Assembly: GCF_024171995.1 (NCBI RefSeq)
Contig: NZ_JAMTCT010000005.1
Coordinates: 1 to 64,000, forward strand
Source of the DNA: Promicromonospora umidemergens
Lineage (GTDB): Bacteria; Actinomycetota; Actinomycetes; Actinomycetales; Cellulomonadaceae
Direction: 5' to 3'
Length of the DNA stretch: 64,000 nucleotides
Shown here: positions 46,334 to 54,464 of the stretch, piece by piece
How positions within the stretch are numbered: position 1 is the stretch's first letter
Layout of the letters: each line of letters starts with the position of its first letter
Translations under genes and position numbers: made by a program
Notes under the pieces: generated by a model
What the model was told of the DNA's origin: nothing
Databases searched by the model: none
The model's input: only the letters and a program-made list of their open reading frames with translations

Positions 46334-47401
46334 GTGCTCCACAATTCCGAAACCTCCCACAGCCACCACGACACACCGGGTGCTGACACCGCGGCTCGGC
46401 TCGACGAGACGCTGCTGGGTGGCGCCCGTCGCTACGCGCTGTCGCAGGTGGTGGAGCTGACGGGACTCGACGAGCAGTTCGTGACCAGGTATTGGCGCTG
46501 GATCGGTCTCCCGGTCACGCACCCGACGGAGACCTGGTTCACCGACGCCGACGTCGAGGCGCTCAAGGACGCGGCCGGCCTGTTCTCCGCCGAGCAGATG
46601 GACGAGCGCGCCCAGATGACCTTCATCAGGTCCGTCGGCCACACCACGGAACGGCTGGCGCTGTGGCAGGTCGAGGCGCTCGTGGAGCACCTCGCGCGGC
46701 GCTACGAGCTCGACGAGACCTCGGCCCGCCTGCTCGCCCTCGACCGGCTCCCCGAGATGTCCGAGATGCTCAGCCGCCAGCTGGAGCACGCCTGGCGGCG
46801 TCAGCTCGCTGCCCTGACGGGGCGCACCGCCATCGAGTTCGCCGGCTCCCGCGGTGACGACCGCAACGACACGCAGCAGCTGCCCCTGGTGCGGGCGGTC
46901 GGGTTCGCGGACATCGTGTCGTTCACGAAGCGCACGGCGGGGCTCGGCTCGGAGGAGCTGGCGGAGTTCGTGCAGCGGTTCGAGGCCGGCGCCCGAGACA
47001 TCATCACCAACGCTGGCGGCCGCGTCGTGAAGACCATCGGCGACGCGGTCCTCTTCGTGACCGACGACCTCTCGACCGGCGCCGAGGTGGCCCTCGGTCT
47101 GGCCGAGACCTCCGGCGCGGCGCTGGGGACCGCCGCCCCGGGCGACCCGGAGATCCCGGTCCGGGTCGGGCTCGTGTGGGGGCGGGTCCTGTCCCGGTTC
47201 GGCGACATCTTCGGCCCCACCGTCAACCTGGCCTCGCGCCTCACCGAGCAGTCCGACCCCTCGACCGTCCTGGTCGACAAGGAGACCGCCGCCAAGCTCG
47301 CGACGAGCTCGCGCTACGCGCTCACCGCGCAGCCGGTCCGGGACATCCCGGGCATCGGACGGATGGCGCCGGTCCGTCTCCAGCGCGCCTACCAGGCCTG
47401 A
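46334..47401 (+). CDS. class III adenylate/guanylate cyclase
   Basis: 355 aa. The N-terminal ~185 residues contain a MerR-like helix (YALSQVVELTGLD) and the regulatory all-helical region seen in Rv2212-type cyclases. The catalytic domain has both metal aspartates, in GFADIVSFTKRT and KTIGDAVLFV, and the transition-state Asn/Arg in NLASRLTEQ. Substrate choice follows the Lys in VVKTIGD and suggests ATP. It is soluble; the cytosolic pool of cAMP is its product. TACAGT (46322-46327) lies six bases before GTG 46334, so the mRNA is probably leaderless. A longer GTG at 46283 is open. Confidence 0.87.
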   Translation: MLHNSETSHSHHDTPGADTAARLDETLLGGARRYALSQVVELTGLDEQFVTRYWRWIGLPVTHPTETWFTDADVEALKDAAGLFSAEQMDERAQMTFIRSVGHTTERLALWQVEALVEHLARRYELDETSARLLALDRLPEMSEMLSRQLEHAWRRQLAALTGRTAIEFAGSRGDDRNDTQQLPLVRAVGFADIVSFTKRTAGLGSEELAEFVQRFEAGARDIITNAGGRVVKTIGDAVLFVTDDLSTGAEVALGLAETSGAALGTAAPGDPEIPVRVGLVWGRVLSRFGDIFGPTVNLASRLTEQSDPSTVLVDKETAAKLATSSRYALTAQPVRDIPGIGRMAPVRLQRAYQA

Positions 47402-47405
47402 CGCC

Positions 47406-48191
47406 TCATCGGGGCTTCTGCAGCGCCCGCAGCGCGCCAGGGAGCAGCTTCAGCTGTTCCCTGCGCTCGGCGGCGAACGTGCGCCGGTCACCCGTCGACC
47501 ACTGCCGGTCGAACAGGCGCTTCGCGGCCGCCACCGCCTCCGGGCGCCGTTCGGCGATCCGGCCGGCCAGCGTGAACGCCTCGTCCAGCGGGGTGTCGGT
47601 GACGGTCCCTGCCAGGCCGAGCCGGACGGCGTCGGCCCCCGTGAACTCCTCGGCCGTGAAGGTGAGACGCTTCGCCGTCTCGATGCCGACCAGCTGGGTC
47701 AGCGCGCGGATCCCTGACATGTCGGGGACCAGGCCGCGCTCGACCTCCTTGACGGACCACCGGGCGTCGGGGGCGGTGAGGCGCAGGTCGGCGGCGAGGG
47801 CGATCTGCACGCCCGCACCGAGCACGTGGCCGTGCACCGCCGCGATCACCGGGACGGGCACCCGCCGCCACGCCCAGCACGCCTCCTGGAACAGGTTGGT
47901 GCCGCGCGGCGTCGGCACGAACGCCCGCGCCACCGCTGCCGGGTCGCGGGCCGCCGCGCCGAGGTCGAGCCCGGCGCAGAACGACCTGCCGTTGCCCGAG
48001 ACGACGACCGCACGCAGGCCGGGCTCACGTCGCAGGCGGCGCGCGGTCGCCCTGAGCCCGCCGAGCATCGCCAGCGACAGCGCGTTGAGCTTGTCGGGCC
48101 GGTCGAGCCGGACGTCGGCGATCCCGTCCGAGATGCTGCAGGTGATGCGGCTCTCGGACGGGACCACCGACGGCGAGGTGCTGGCGCTCAT
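47406..48191 (-). CDS. enoyl-CoA hydratase/isomerase family protein
   Basis: 261 aa crotonase fold. VRLDRPDKLNALSLAML, the oxyanion segment GNGRSFCAGLDLGA, VHGHVLGAGVQIALAADLRL and the C-terminal GLAGTVTDTPLDEAFTLA are visible. The family's two catalytic glutamates are not both evident: the first position lies in GAGVQIAL, and the second may be Asp in VPDMSG. It may therefore be an isomerase or dehydratase variant. TAGGCT is seven bases before ATG 48191. It is convergent with the cyclase gene, ending four bases away. Confidence 0.85.
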   Translation of the reverse strand: MSASTSPSVVPSESRITCSISDGIADVRLDRPDKLNALSLAMLGGLRATARRLRREPGLRAVVVSGNGRSFCAGLDLGAAARDPAAVARAFVPTPRGTNLFQEACWAWRRVPVPVIAAVHGHVLGAGVQIALAADLRLTAPDARWSVKEVERGLVPDMSGIRALTQLVGIETAKRLTFTAEEFTGADAVRLGLAGTVTDTPLDEAFTLAGRIAERRPEAVAAAKRLFDRQWSTGDRRTFAAERREQLKLLPGALRALQKPR

Positions 48192-48251
48192 GAGGCGCAG
48201 CCTACGCAGCGCCGGCCCAGGACGGACGCGGCGGTGCGAATGGGGCGGTCG

Positions 48252-49949
48252 TCAGCGCAGGTCGAGCGGGGTCTCCGTGTCGACTCCCTCGTACGCCGGA
48301 ACCTTCACCGTGCGCGCGCCGGGCTTTCCGCCGAGCACGACGGTCCGGTAGCTGATGTTGTTGGACTTCGTCCGCTCGTGCAGCGCACCGTTCGGGTTCA
48401 CGGTGATCTTGATCTGGTAGGTGCCGTTGCGGACGTCCGTCAGGTCGAACGCCTGGGTCTGGTACTGCGAGTAGGTGTCGCCCCAGCCGGCGGGCAGGAC
48501 CTCACGCAGCCACAGCGCGGACCGGTCGCCGCAGCTGCTGTCGAGGCCGGTCGCCTCAGGGCGCCAGGCGGCACCTGGCACCGAGAGGTCCACCGGGTCG
48601 GTCGGCACCAGGCACCAGGACTGCTTGCCGCTCGTCGTGACCAGGTCGCCGTTGGTCTTGACGAGCTCGTAGCTCGCGAAGTCCAGGAAGTGCCAGTGGT
48701 CGTGCTCAGGGGCGTCGTGGTACTCCATGGTCCCGGTCTTGGCGTTGCCGACCTCCTTGCCGTCCCGGTAGAAGAACTGGTGGGCGTCCATGACCTCCGC
48801 CGAGCCCTTCCGGTAGCCCTCGACCACGAGGGGAGCCGGCCCCGCGTTCCACTCGTGGGCGCTGAAGCTCAGCCGGTCGGTGCCGTCCTCGTTCTCGGTC
48901 CCGATCTCCCACGCCGGCATCGACACGAGGTCGGGCAGGGTGTCCTTGGCAGGCTTCTTCGTCGACGGCTCGGTGCCCTGCTGACCGAGCGAGGGGTGGT
49001 CGCCGCCGTGGTCGCCGTCCCTGAGCGCGAAGAGGTTCACGCGGTGCTCGGGTCCCGTGCTGCCGGCTTCCGCGCCGTGGGTGCCGTGGGTGCCGGCGCT
49101 CTGCGCCCGCAGGTCCTGCGCGCGGGCGGTCAGAGGGGCCTCCTCCGCCAGGGTGCTGAAGCCCTCGTCGGGCTCACCAAGGAGCTGCTCGCCGACGTTC
49201 GCGCAGTCGAAGGTGTCGCACTCGTCGACGATCTTCACCTTCTGGGTCAGCGAGCGGCCGTTGGCGGGCAGGCCGAGGACCTTCGCGACGGGCGCGCTGA
49301 TGCTCGTGGTCACCACGAGGTTCTTCCGCTTGGTCTTCAGCTCGAAGTACGCGTCGACCTGGGCCGCCCAGCCCTGCTCCACCCCGAACACCGTCGACTT
49401 CGTGAACCAGGCACCGCCGCAGAACGAGGGGTACACCGGCTCGGTCCGGCCCGTCGGATCGACGCGCTGGCGGTCCATGCCGCCAAGGCACAGGGAACGG
49501 GTGTCCTTGGACAGCACCTTCCCGTCAGTCGTCGCGACCTGGACGGTGAGTCCGTCCTTGAGGCCGTTGAACCCGTCGACGAGCGAGGCGGGCACCTTGG
49601 TCGTGGTGCGCTTCGTACCGCGGATGACGGTCTTGGTGAGCGTGGTCGGCTCGGAGAGCTTGGTGCGCTTGGCCCAGAACTCGTAGCTCCCGTTGTGCGC
49701 GGCCAGCCAGAACGACGAGTCGAGATAGACGTAGCCGTCGTAGTTGTAGGCCGTGACGGTCTCTGCCGCCGGTGCGATGCTGAGGCCGTGTTGTGCGGAG
49801 GCCGTGGGAGCCGCCGGTGCGGTCGTGGCGGTCGATGCGGAGGCGACGTGGGTCGCACCCCCCTCTCCGAGCAGCCCGAACGCCAGCACTGCGGCGATGC
49901 CCATCGTGAGTAGTCGAGATGATGGTCGGGACGAGCGACGTGCGGTCAT
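48252..49949 (-). CDS. secreted lysyl oxidase-like protein
   Basis: 565 aa. A signal peptide with RRSSRPSSRLLTMGIAAVLAFGLLG precedes a Thr/Ala-rich region. The first half (to ~300) has paired cysteines (LCLGGMD, SFCGGAW, DECDTFDCANV) and no recognised domain. The C-terminal half carries the copper site of lysyl oxidases, PEHDHWHFLDFASYEL (HxHxH), with DAHQFFYRDG and WCLVPTDPVDLSVPGA. Such enzymes oxidise peptidyl lysines outside the cell; the bacterial substrates are unknown. ATG 49949 has GGGGGAT upstream. Confidence 0.78.
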   Translation of the reverse strand: MTARRSSRPSSRLLTMGIAAVLAFGLLGEGGATHVASASTATTAPAAPTASAQHGLSIAPAAETVTAYNYDGYVYLDSSFWLAAHNGSYEFWAKRTKLSEPTTLTKTVIRGTKRTTTKVPASLVDGFNGLKDGLTVQVATTDGKVLSKDTRSLCLGGMDRQRVDPTGRTEPVYPSFCGGAWFTKSTVFGVEQGWAAQVDAYFELKTKRKNLVVTTSISAPVAKVLGLPANGRSLTQKVKIVDECDTFDCANVGEQLLGEPDEGFSTLAEEAPLTARAQDLRAQSAGTHGTHGAEAGSTGPEHRVNLFALRDGDHGGDHPSLGQQGTEPSTKKPAKDTLPDLVSMPAWEIGTENEDGTDRLSFSAHEWNAGPAPLVVEGYRKGSAEVMDAHQFFYRDGKEVGNAKTGTMEYHDAPEHDHWHFLDFASYELVKTNGDLVTTSGKQSWCLVPTDPVDLSVPGAAWRPEATGLDSSCGDRSALWLREVLPAGWGDTYSQYQTQAFDLTDVRNGTYQIKITVNPNGALHERTKSNNISYRTVVLGGKPGARTVKVPAYEGVDTETPLDLR

Positions 49950-50121
49950 GAATCCCCCACTGGGTAAGGACAGCAGATCTGTCACCGCCAGGGACGCCGT
50001 CGACTGCGAGAACGTTGCCCCGATTCGTCCACTTCACCCAAGAAAGTCCCCTATGTGATTTTCGCGAGCCGGTGGAGCAGGGGCTGACGGGCGGGATGCA
50101 GGTGTATGACACGATGCGAAC

Positions 50122-50793
50122 GTGCTGAAAGTCGTTCTCTTCGATCTTGACGACACACTCGTGGACCAGGAGGGTGCCTCCCGCACGGCGCTCCTGGGCT
50201 GGTTGCCCGAGCTGGGTCTTGACCTCGACGACCTGGATGAGCTGGTCACCGCGTGGGGCACCATCGCGGAGGAGGCCTACCGGCGCTACCAGCGGCGCGA
50301 GATCACGTTCGCCGAGCAGCGCCGGGTCCGGGTGCGGGAGTTCCTGGGCGCCGACGCCACCGCCGACGAGGCCGACGAGATCTTCACCGGCTACCTGACC
50401 CGCTACGAGCGCGCCTGGACCGCTTTCGACGACGCCGTGCCGGCTCTGCGCCGGGTGCGCGACGCAGGTCTCGTCGGCGCGCTGCTGACCAACGGCGACA
50501 CCGCCCACCAGCGGCTCAAGCTCGACCGCACGGGACTGGCCGAGCACCTCGACGTCGTCGTCGCGTCGGACGACCTGCCGGCGGGCAAGCCCGACCCGCG
50601 TGCGTACGCCGCCGCGTGCGAGATCCTCGGCGTCGCGCCGGGCGACGTGCTGATGGTGGGCAACGACGTGGAGAAGGACTATCAGGGCCCGCTCGACGCA
50701 GGGCTCGGCGCGGTGCTGCTGGACCGGCACGACCGGCACCCGGAGGTCGCGGACCGGATCCGGACGCTGGACGAGGTGCTGCCTGCGACATAG
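50122..50793 (+). CDS. HAD-superfamily phosphatase
   Basis: 223 aa. Motif I VVLFDLDDTLVDQ with nucleophile Asp, motif II LLTNGDTAH, motif III around GKPDPRAYAAACEILG, and motif IV VGNDVEKDYQGPLDAG are in order, with a helical cap of ~90 residues between I and II. Substrate is unknown; small phosphorylated metabolites are common. It has a GTG start at 50122 with TATGAC eleven bases upstream. The EPSP synthase-like gene follows on the same strand. Confidence 0.88.
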   Translation: MLKVVLFDLDDTLVDQEGASRTALLGWLPELGLDLDDLDELVTAWGTIAEEAYRRYQRREITFAEQRRVRVREFLGADATADEADEIFTGYLTRYERAWTAFDDAVPALRRVRDAGLVGALLTNGDTAHQRLKLDRTGLAEHLDVVVASDDLPAGKPDPRAYAAACEILGVAPGDVLMVGNDVEKDYQGPLDAGLGAVLLDRHDRHPEVADRIRTLDEVLPAT

Positions 50794-50849
50794 GTCGTTC
50801 GCTGGGTGACCGTGCCGCACACTGCTCGGCGGGTCGCTACGGTCAGGAC

Positions 50850-51971
50850 GTGACTGTCGTAGAGATCCCAGAGCAGGACGGCTCGGGGTGGAGCGTGGAC
50901 GGCGCGCCCGCCGGCCCGCCCCGCGGGTCGGCCGACGTGTTCACCAGGGACGGCGCCACGACGTCGCGCTTCCTGCCCGTCCTGGCAGCGACCGGTAGCG
51001 GCAGCTACGCGTTCGACTCCTCGGCGCAGATGCGGCGCCGTCCGATGGCTCCTCTCACCCGGGCGCTGCGCGAGCTGGGGGCCACCCTGGAGTTCGGCGG
51101 TGAGGCCGACCACCACCCCGTGACGGTGCGCGCTGCGGGTCTCGCCGGCGGGGTGGTCCGCCTGGATGCGGGGACGTCCTCGCAGTTCCTCACGGCGTTG
51201 CTCCTCGCCGGGCCGCTGATGCGTGACGGGCTGACGGTCGAGGTCACCGACCTGGTATCGGAACCGTACGTCGCGATCACGACGGCGATGATGCATGCGT
51301 TCGGGGTCGACGTGACCCAGGACGGGCGAACGTACCGGGTCGAGCCGGGAACCTATGTGGCCGGCCGGTACGAGATCGAGCCGGACGCGTCGTCCGCGAG
51401 CTACTTCTTCGCGGCGGCGGCGCTGCTCGGGGAGTCGATCACCGTGCCGGGTCTCGGGTCGGCCGCGCTGCAGGGCGACCTCGCGTTCGTCGACGTCCTC
51501 GCCCGGATGGGCGCCGACGTCGACAAGCGTGCGGAATCGACCACGGTGACCGGGACGGGCGAGCTGCGCGGGATCACGGTGAACATGCGCGACGTCTCGG
51601 ACACCATGCCGACGCTCGCGGCGATCGCGCCCTTCGCCGACGGCCCCACACGGATCGTCGACGTCGCCAACACCCGGGTCAAGGAGTGCGACCGTCTTGA
51701 CGCGTGCGCGACGAACCTCCGTGCCATGGGCGTGCGGGTCGACACAGGGCCCGACTGGATCGAGATCCAGCCGGGCATCCCGCGCCCTGCAGAGGTGCGA
51801 TGCTTCGCCGACCACCGGATCGCGATGGCGTTCGCTGTCGCAGGGCTGCGGACCCCGGGTGTGACGCTGGACGACCCGCAGTGCGTGAAGAAGACCTTCC
51901 CGACCTTCCACGCCGTGCTCGCCGACGTGCAGCGCTCGATCGGCGGCGGCGGCGGAGTCTCGGCGGTCTGA
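50850..51971 (+). CDS. EPSP synthase (AroA)-like protein lacking the N-terminal PGSKS motif
   Basis: 373 aa. It aligns by motif with 3-phosphoshikimate 1-carboxyvinyltransferase from about residue 75 on: TSSQFLTALLLAGPL, EPYVAITTAMMHAFGV, DASSASYFFAAAALLG, RVKECDRLDACATNLR and KKTFPTFHAVL. The N-terminal block PGSKSxxNR, which supplies Lys and Arg ligands for PEP and shikimate-3-phosphate, is absent: the protein starts just before SRFLPVLAAT. TACGGT lies six bases before GTG 50850 and no frame upstream restores the motif. Likely a paralogue with altered activity. Confidence 0.72.
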   Translation: MTVVEIPEQDGSGWSVDGAPAGPPRGSADVFTRDGATTSRFLPVLAATGSGSYAFDSSAQMRRRPMAPLTRALRELGATLEFGGEADHHPVTVRAAGLAGGVVRLDAGTSSQFLTALLLAGPLMRDGLTVEVTDLVSEPYVAITTAMMHAFGVDVTQDGRTYRVEPGTYVAGRYEIEPDASSASYFFAAAALLGESITVPGLGSAALQGDLAFVDVLARMGADVDKRAESTTVTGTGELRGITVNMRDVSDTMPTLAAIAPFADGPTRIVDVANTRVKECDRLDACATNLRAMGVRVDTGPDWIEIQPGIPRPAEVRCFADHRIAMAFAVAGLRTPGVTLDDPQCVKKTFPTFHAVLADVQRSIGGGGGVSAV

Positions 51972-52047
51972 CGGCGGTCCGGTAGCCGTGGGATCGAGCT
52001 GGGGCGGGGTAATCCGGGGCAGACCACCGCAGGCAGCCATATACCAG

Positions 52048-52132
52048 GCACGCCATCGTCCGCGGGGGACGCCATGGTCCACCTATCCGGGCTGATTCCG
52101 CGGACTATGGCGTGCTACGCAGAAGATGGCGT
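52048..52132. repeat. palindromic cluster of ACGCCATNGTCC decamers
   Basis: GCACGCCATCGTCCGCGG at 52048-52065 pairs with bases 52098-52115 with one mismatch. Between them lies a direct repeat ACGCCATGGTCC (52069-52080), and ATGGCGT appears again at 52126-52132. The cluster fills the gap between the AroA-like gene and the SRAP gene (convergent). Architecture recalls the elements around the DUF559-type gene, but the sequence differs. The rest of 51972-52248 holds nothing I can support. Confidence 0.75.
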
Positions 52133-52248
52133 GGCTGACTGCGCTCAGCCGCCTTCGACCGCTTTGACGTCCGATGCGGACCAGGCTTCCGCGAACCGTC
52201 GCATGTTCTTGACATTGGAGCGGGACCGGACGCGCTGCTTCAGATCCG

Positions 52249-53004
52249 TCAGACCTCCACCGGCTCCGGGTCCCTCGGATCCCGGTCCGCCTCGATGAGC
52301 TCCGGCCCGTCGTTCCGGACCGAGCCCACCGCGTCGCCCACTGGACGCGTCGTCAGCGGCGCGTTGTCGACCTGGAGCAGGTCCGACGCGTCGCGGACGG
52401 CCGGGTCCAGCCACGCGTCCCAGGTCTCCGGGGGTAGCACGAGCGGCATGCGGTCGTGGATGGGTGCCATACGGTCCGACGCCGGGCGGGTCACCACCGT
52501 GGCCGACACCAGCCAGCGGTCTGGATCGGTCTCGCTCGCCGTCGGGTTGCGCCAGAACTCGTAGAGGCCGGCGAGGGCTGCCACGCCGGAGCCCGAGGGG
52601 TGGATCCAGTACGGCTGCTTCGCGACCTTCTTCGAGCCGGTGGCAGGCAGCGCCAGCTTGCGCCACTCGTAGTAGCCGTCGGCGAGCACCAGGCAGCGCC
52701 GCGCCGCGAACGGCTTGGCGAAAGCCGGCTTGTCGAGCAGCGTCTCGGAGCGTGCGTTGATCATGCGGGCGCCCACGCCGGGGTCCTTGGCCCAGGACGG
52801 CACGAGCCCCCAGCGGGCGAGCCGCATCGACCGGGTGACGTCTGTGGAGTCGCGGGCCGCCCGCTCGACGACGATCCGCACCGGGTCGGTCGGCGCCACG
52901 TTCCATGACGGCGGAAGCAGCCGCGCGTCCTCGGCGAGCTCGGCGATGGCGAGCTGGTCGGCGAGGTCCTGGGTCTGGGTGAAGGAGGCGAAGCGTCCGC
53001 ACAT
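52249..53004 (-). CDS. SRAP/HMCES-family protein (YedK-like)
   Basis: 251 aa. MCGRFAS places the catalytic Cys2 at the N-terminus, which forms a thiazolidine with abasic sites in single-stranded DNA. Other landmarks: LLPPSWNVAPTDPVRIV, RLARWGLVPSWAKDP, INARSETLLDKPAF, CLVLADGYYEWRK and IHDRMPLVLP, giving the Asn, Glu and His residues of the active site. The start is fixed by Cys2 at ATG 53004, with CATGCT six bases upstream. Confidence 0.92.
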   Translation of the reverse strand: MCGRFASFTQTQDLADQLAIAELAEDARLLPPSWNVAPTDPVRIVVERAARDSTDVTRSMRLARWGLVPSWAKDPGVGARMINARSETLLDKPAFAKPFAARRCLVLADGYYEWRKLALPATGSKKVAKQPYWIHPSGSGVAALAGLYEFWRNPTASETDPDRWLVSATVVTRPASDRMAPIHDRMPLVLPPETWDAWLDPAVRDASDLLQVDNAPLTTRPVGDAVGSVRNDGPELIEADRDPRDPEPVEV

Positions 53005-53140
53005 AGGACCAGCATGCCCCGAGCCACTGACACTCGCGGCGGGTCCCGAACAGCGGGCAACGGTGAACGGGGGCAAAATTCTTCGTGCGAGACCCAAATC
53101 ACCCTGTCCACCGTCGTATCGATTCGATAGGATGATGCGC

Positions 53141-54400
53141 ATGCCATCCGAAGCGCCGTCGGGCGTGCCTTCTGCCACGCCCGGACGCCGCGCTCCGTCG
53201 CCTCGGTCGGCCCTCAAGTGGGTGATCATGCTCGGTGCGCTGGCGTGCCTGCCCGCCCTCACCGTCGATATGTATCTACCCGCCCTCCCACAGGTCGCCT
53301 CTGATCTCGGCGGGTCCGACGCGCTCGCCCAGCTCACCGTCTCCTGCATGCTCGTCGGTGGTGCGCTCGGCCAGCTCGTCATCGGTCCGCTGACCGACCG
53401 CTTCGGCCGCCGTCTGCCGCTGATGATCGGCATCGGGATGCACGTCCTGGTCTCCTTGGCCTGCGCCGTCGTGGACGACATGTACATGCTGATCGGGCTC
53501 CGCCTCGTGCAGGGCTTCTTCAACTCGGCGGCGAGCGTCGCCGCGATGGCCACCGTGCGCGACCGCTTCGTGGGCGCAGAGGCCGCCCGCATGCTGTCGC
53601 GCCTCATGCTCGTGATCGGCGTGGCACCGATGCTCGCGCCGTCGCTCGGCTCGATCGTGCTGGAAGCGTTCGCCTGGCGCTGGATCTTCGTGGTGCTCGC
53701 CCTGATCGGTGCGGCGCTCGCGGTCATCGTGTTCTTCGTGATGCCGGAGACCAACCCGGTGGCGCGCCGCACGACCGGCGGCGCGTCGTCGGTGCTGCGT
53801 GGCTACCGCACGCTGCTCCGCGACAAGCACTTCATGGCGCTCGCCCTCATCCCAGGGCTCGGCATGGGCGTGGTCATGAGCTACGTGGTGGGTTCCCCGT
53901 TCGTGTTCCAGCAGGGCTACGGCCTCACCCACGGGCAGTTCTCGCTGCTGTTCGCCATCAACGGGCTCGGCCTGGTGCTCTCCGCACAGGTGAACGCGTC
54001 GCTGGTCCGGCGGGTCGCGCCCATCCGGCTGCTGCGCACGGCCATCGTGGCGCAGGTAGTGATGTCAGTGCTGCTGGTCGTGATCGCGGTGACGCAGCTG
54101 GGTGGCCTGATCGGCCTCCTGGTCGCCCTGTGGCTCGTGCTCGCGTTCCAGGGTCTCATCCCCGCAAACGCCTCGGCCCTGGCGCTGTCCCGGCACGGCG
54201 AGATCGCCGGTACGTCGGCCGCGATGATCGGTGCGGTGCAGTCGCTGCTGGCCGGCCTGGTGTCACCGATCGTCGGCCTGCTCGGCAGCGACACCGTCGC
54301 CATGTCGGCCGTGATGCTCGGCTCGGGTCTGACCGCGTTCGTCGTGCTGGCCTCGGCCACCCCGGCGTACCGCAAGGGTGGCTGGCACACGCCGATCTGA
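53141..54400 (+). CDS. Bcr/CflA-type multidrug exporter (MFS)
   Basis: 419 aa with 12 predicted helices, DHA1 family. LTVDMYLPALPQVASDLG in helix 1 is the Bcr/CflA hallmark, and GPLTDRFGRRLPLM is the loop 2-3 MFS motif. It exports small compounds with protons; substrates not predictable. TAGGAT (53128-53133) lies seven bases before ATG 53141, so the start is probably leaderless; ATGs at 53133 and 53136 overlap the box. It is divergent from the SRAP gene. Confidence 0.88.
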   Translation: MPSEAPSGVPSATPGRRAPSPRSALKWVIMLGALACLPALTVDMYLPALPQVASDLGGSDALAQLTVSCMLVGGALGQLVIGPLTDRFGRRLPLMIGIGMHVLVSLACAVVDDMYMLIGLRLVQGFFNSAASVAAMATVRDRFVGAEAARMLSRLMLVIGVAPMLAPSLGSIVLEAFAWRWIFVVLALIGAALAVIVFFVMPETNPVARRTTGGASSVLRGYRTLLRDKHFMALALIPGLGMGVVMSYVVGSPFVFQQGYGLTHGQFSLLFAINGLGLVLSAQVNASLVRRVAPIRLLRTAIVAQVVMSVLLVVIAVTQLGGLIGLLVALWLVLAFQGLIPANASALALSRHGEIAGTSAAMIGAVQSLLAGLVSPIVGLLGSDTVAMSAVMLGSGLTAFVVLASATPAYRKGGWHTPI

Positions 54401-54402
54401 GT

Positions 54403-54435
54403 GTTCACCCGTGCTTCGGGCTGGATTCACCGGAA
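54403..54435 (+). promoter_or_regulatory. PHO-box-like site before the phytase-like/GDPD gene
   Basis: GTTCACCCGTG (54403), CTTCGGGCTGG (54414) and ATTCACCGGAA (54425) are three consecutive 11-mers with strong first and third units, matching the Streptomyces PhoP direct-repeat pattern. The downstream gene degrades organic phosphates, a typical Pho-regulon function. Confidence 0.5.
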
Positions 54436-54464
54436 TGACGGCTCCGCCGTCTTGGCTCGCTCGC

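Noticed and set aside
52145-52248. Small minus-strand frame after the SRAP gene (RRFAEAWSASDVKAVEGG)
   Set aside because: No start signal, and it is in a different frame from the SRAP protein; too short to support as a gene.
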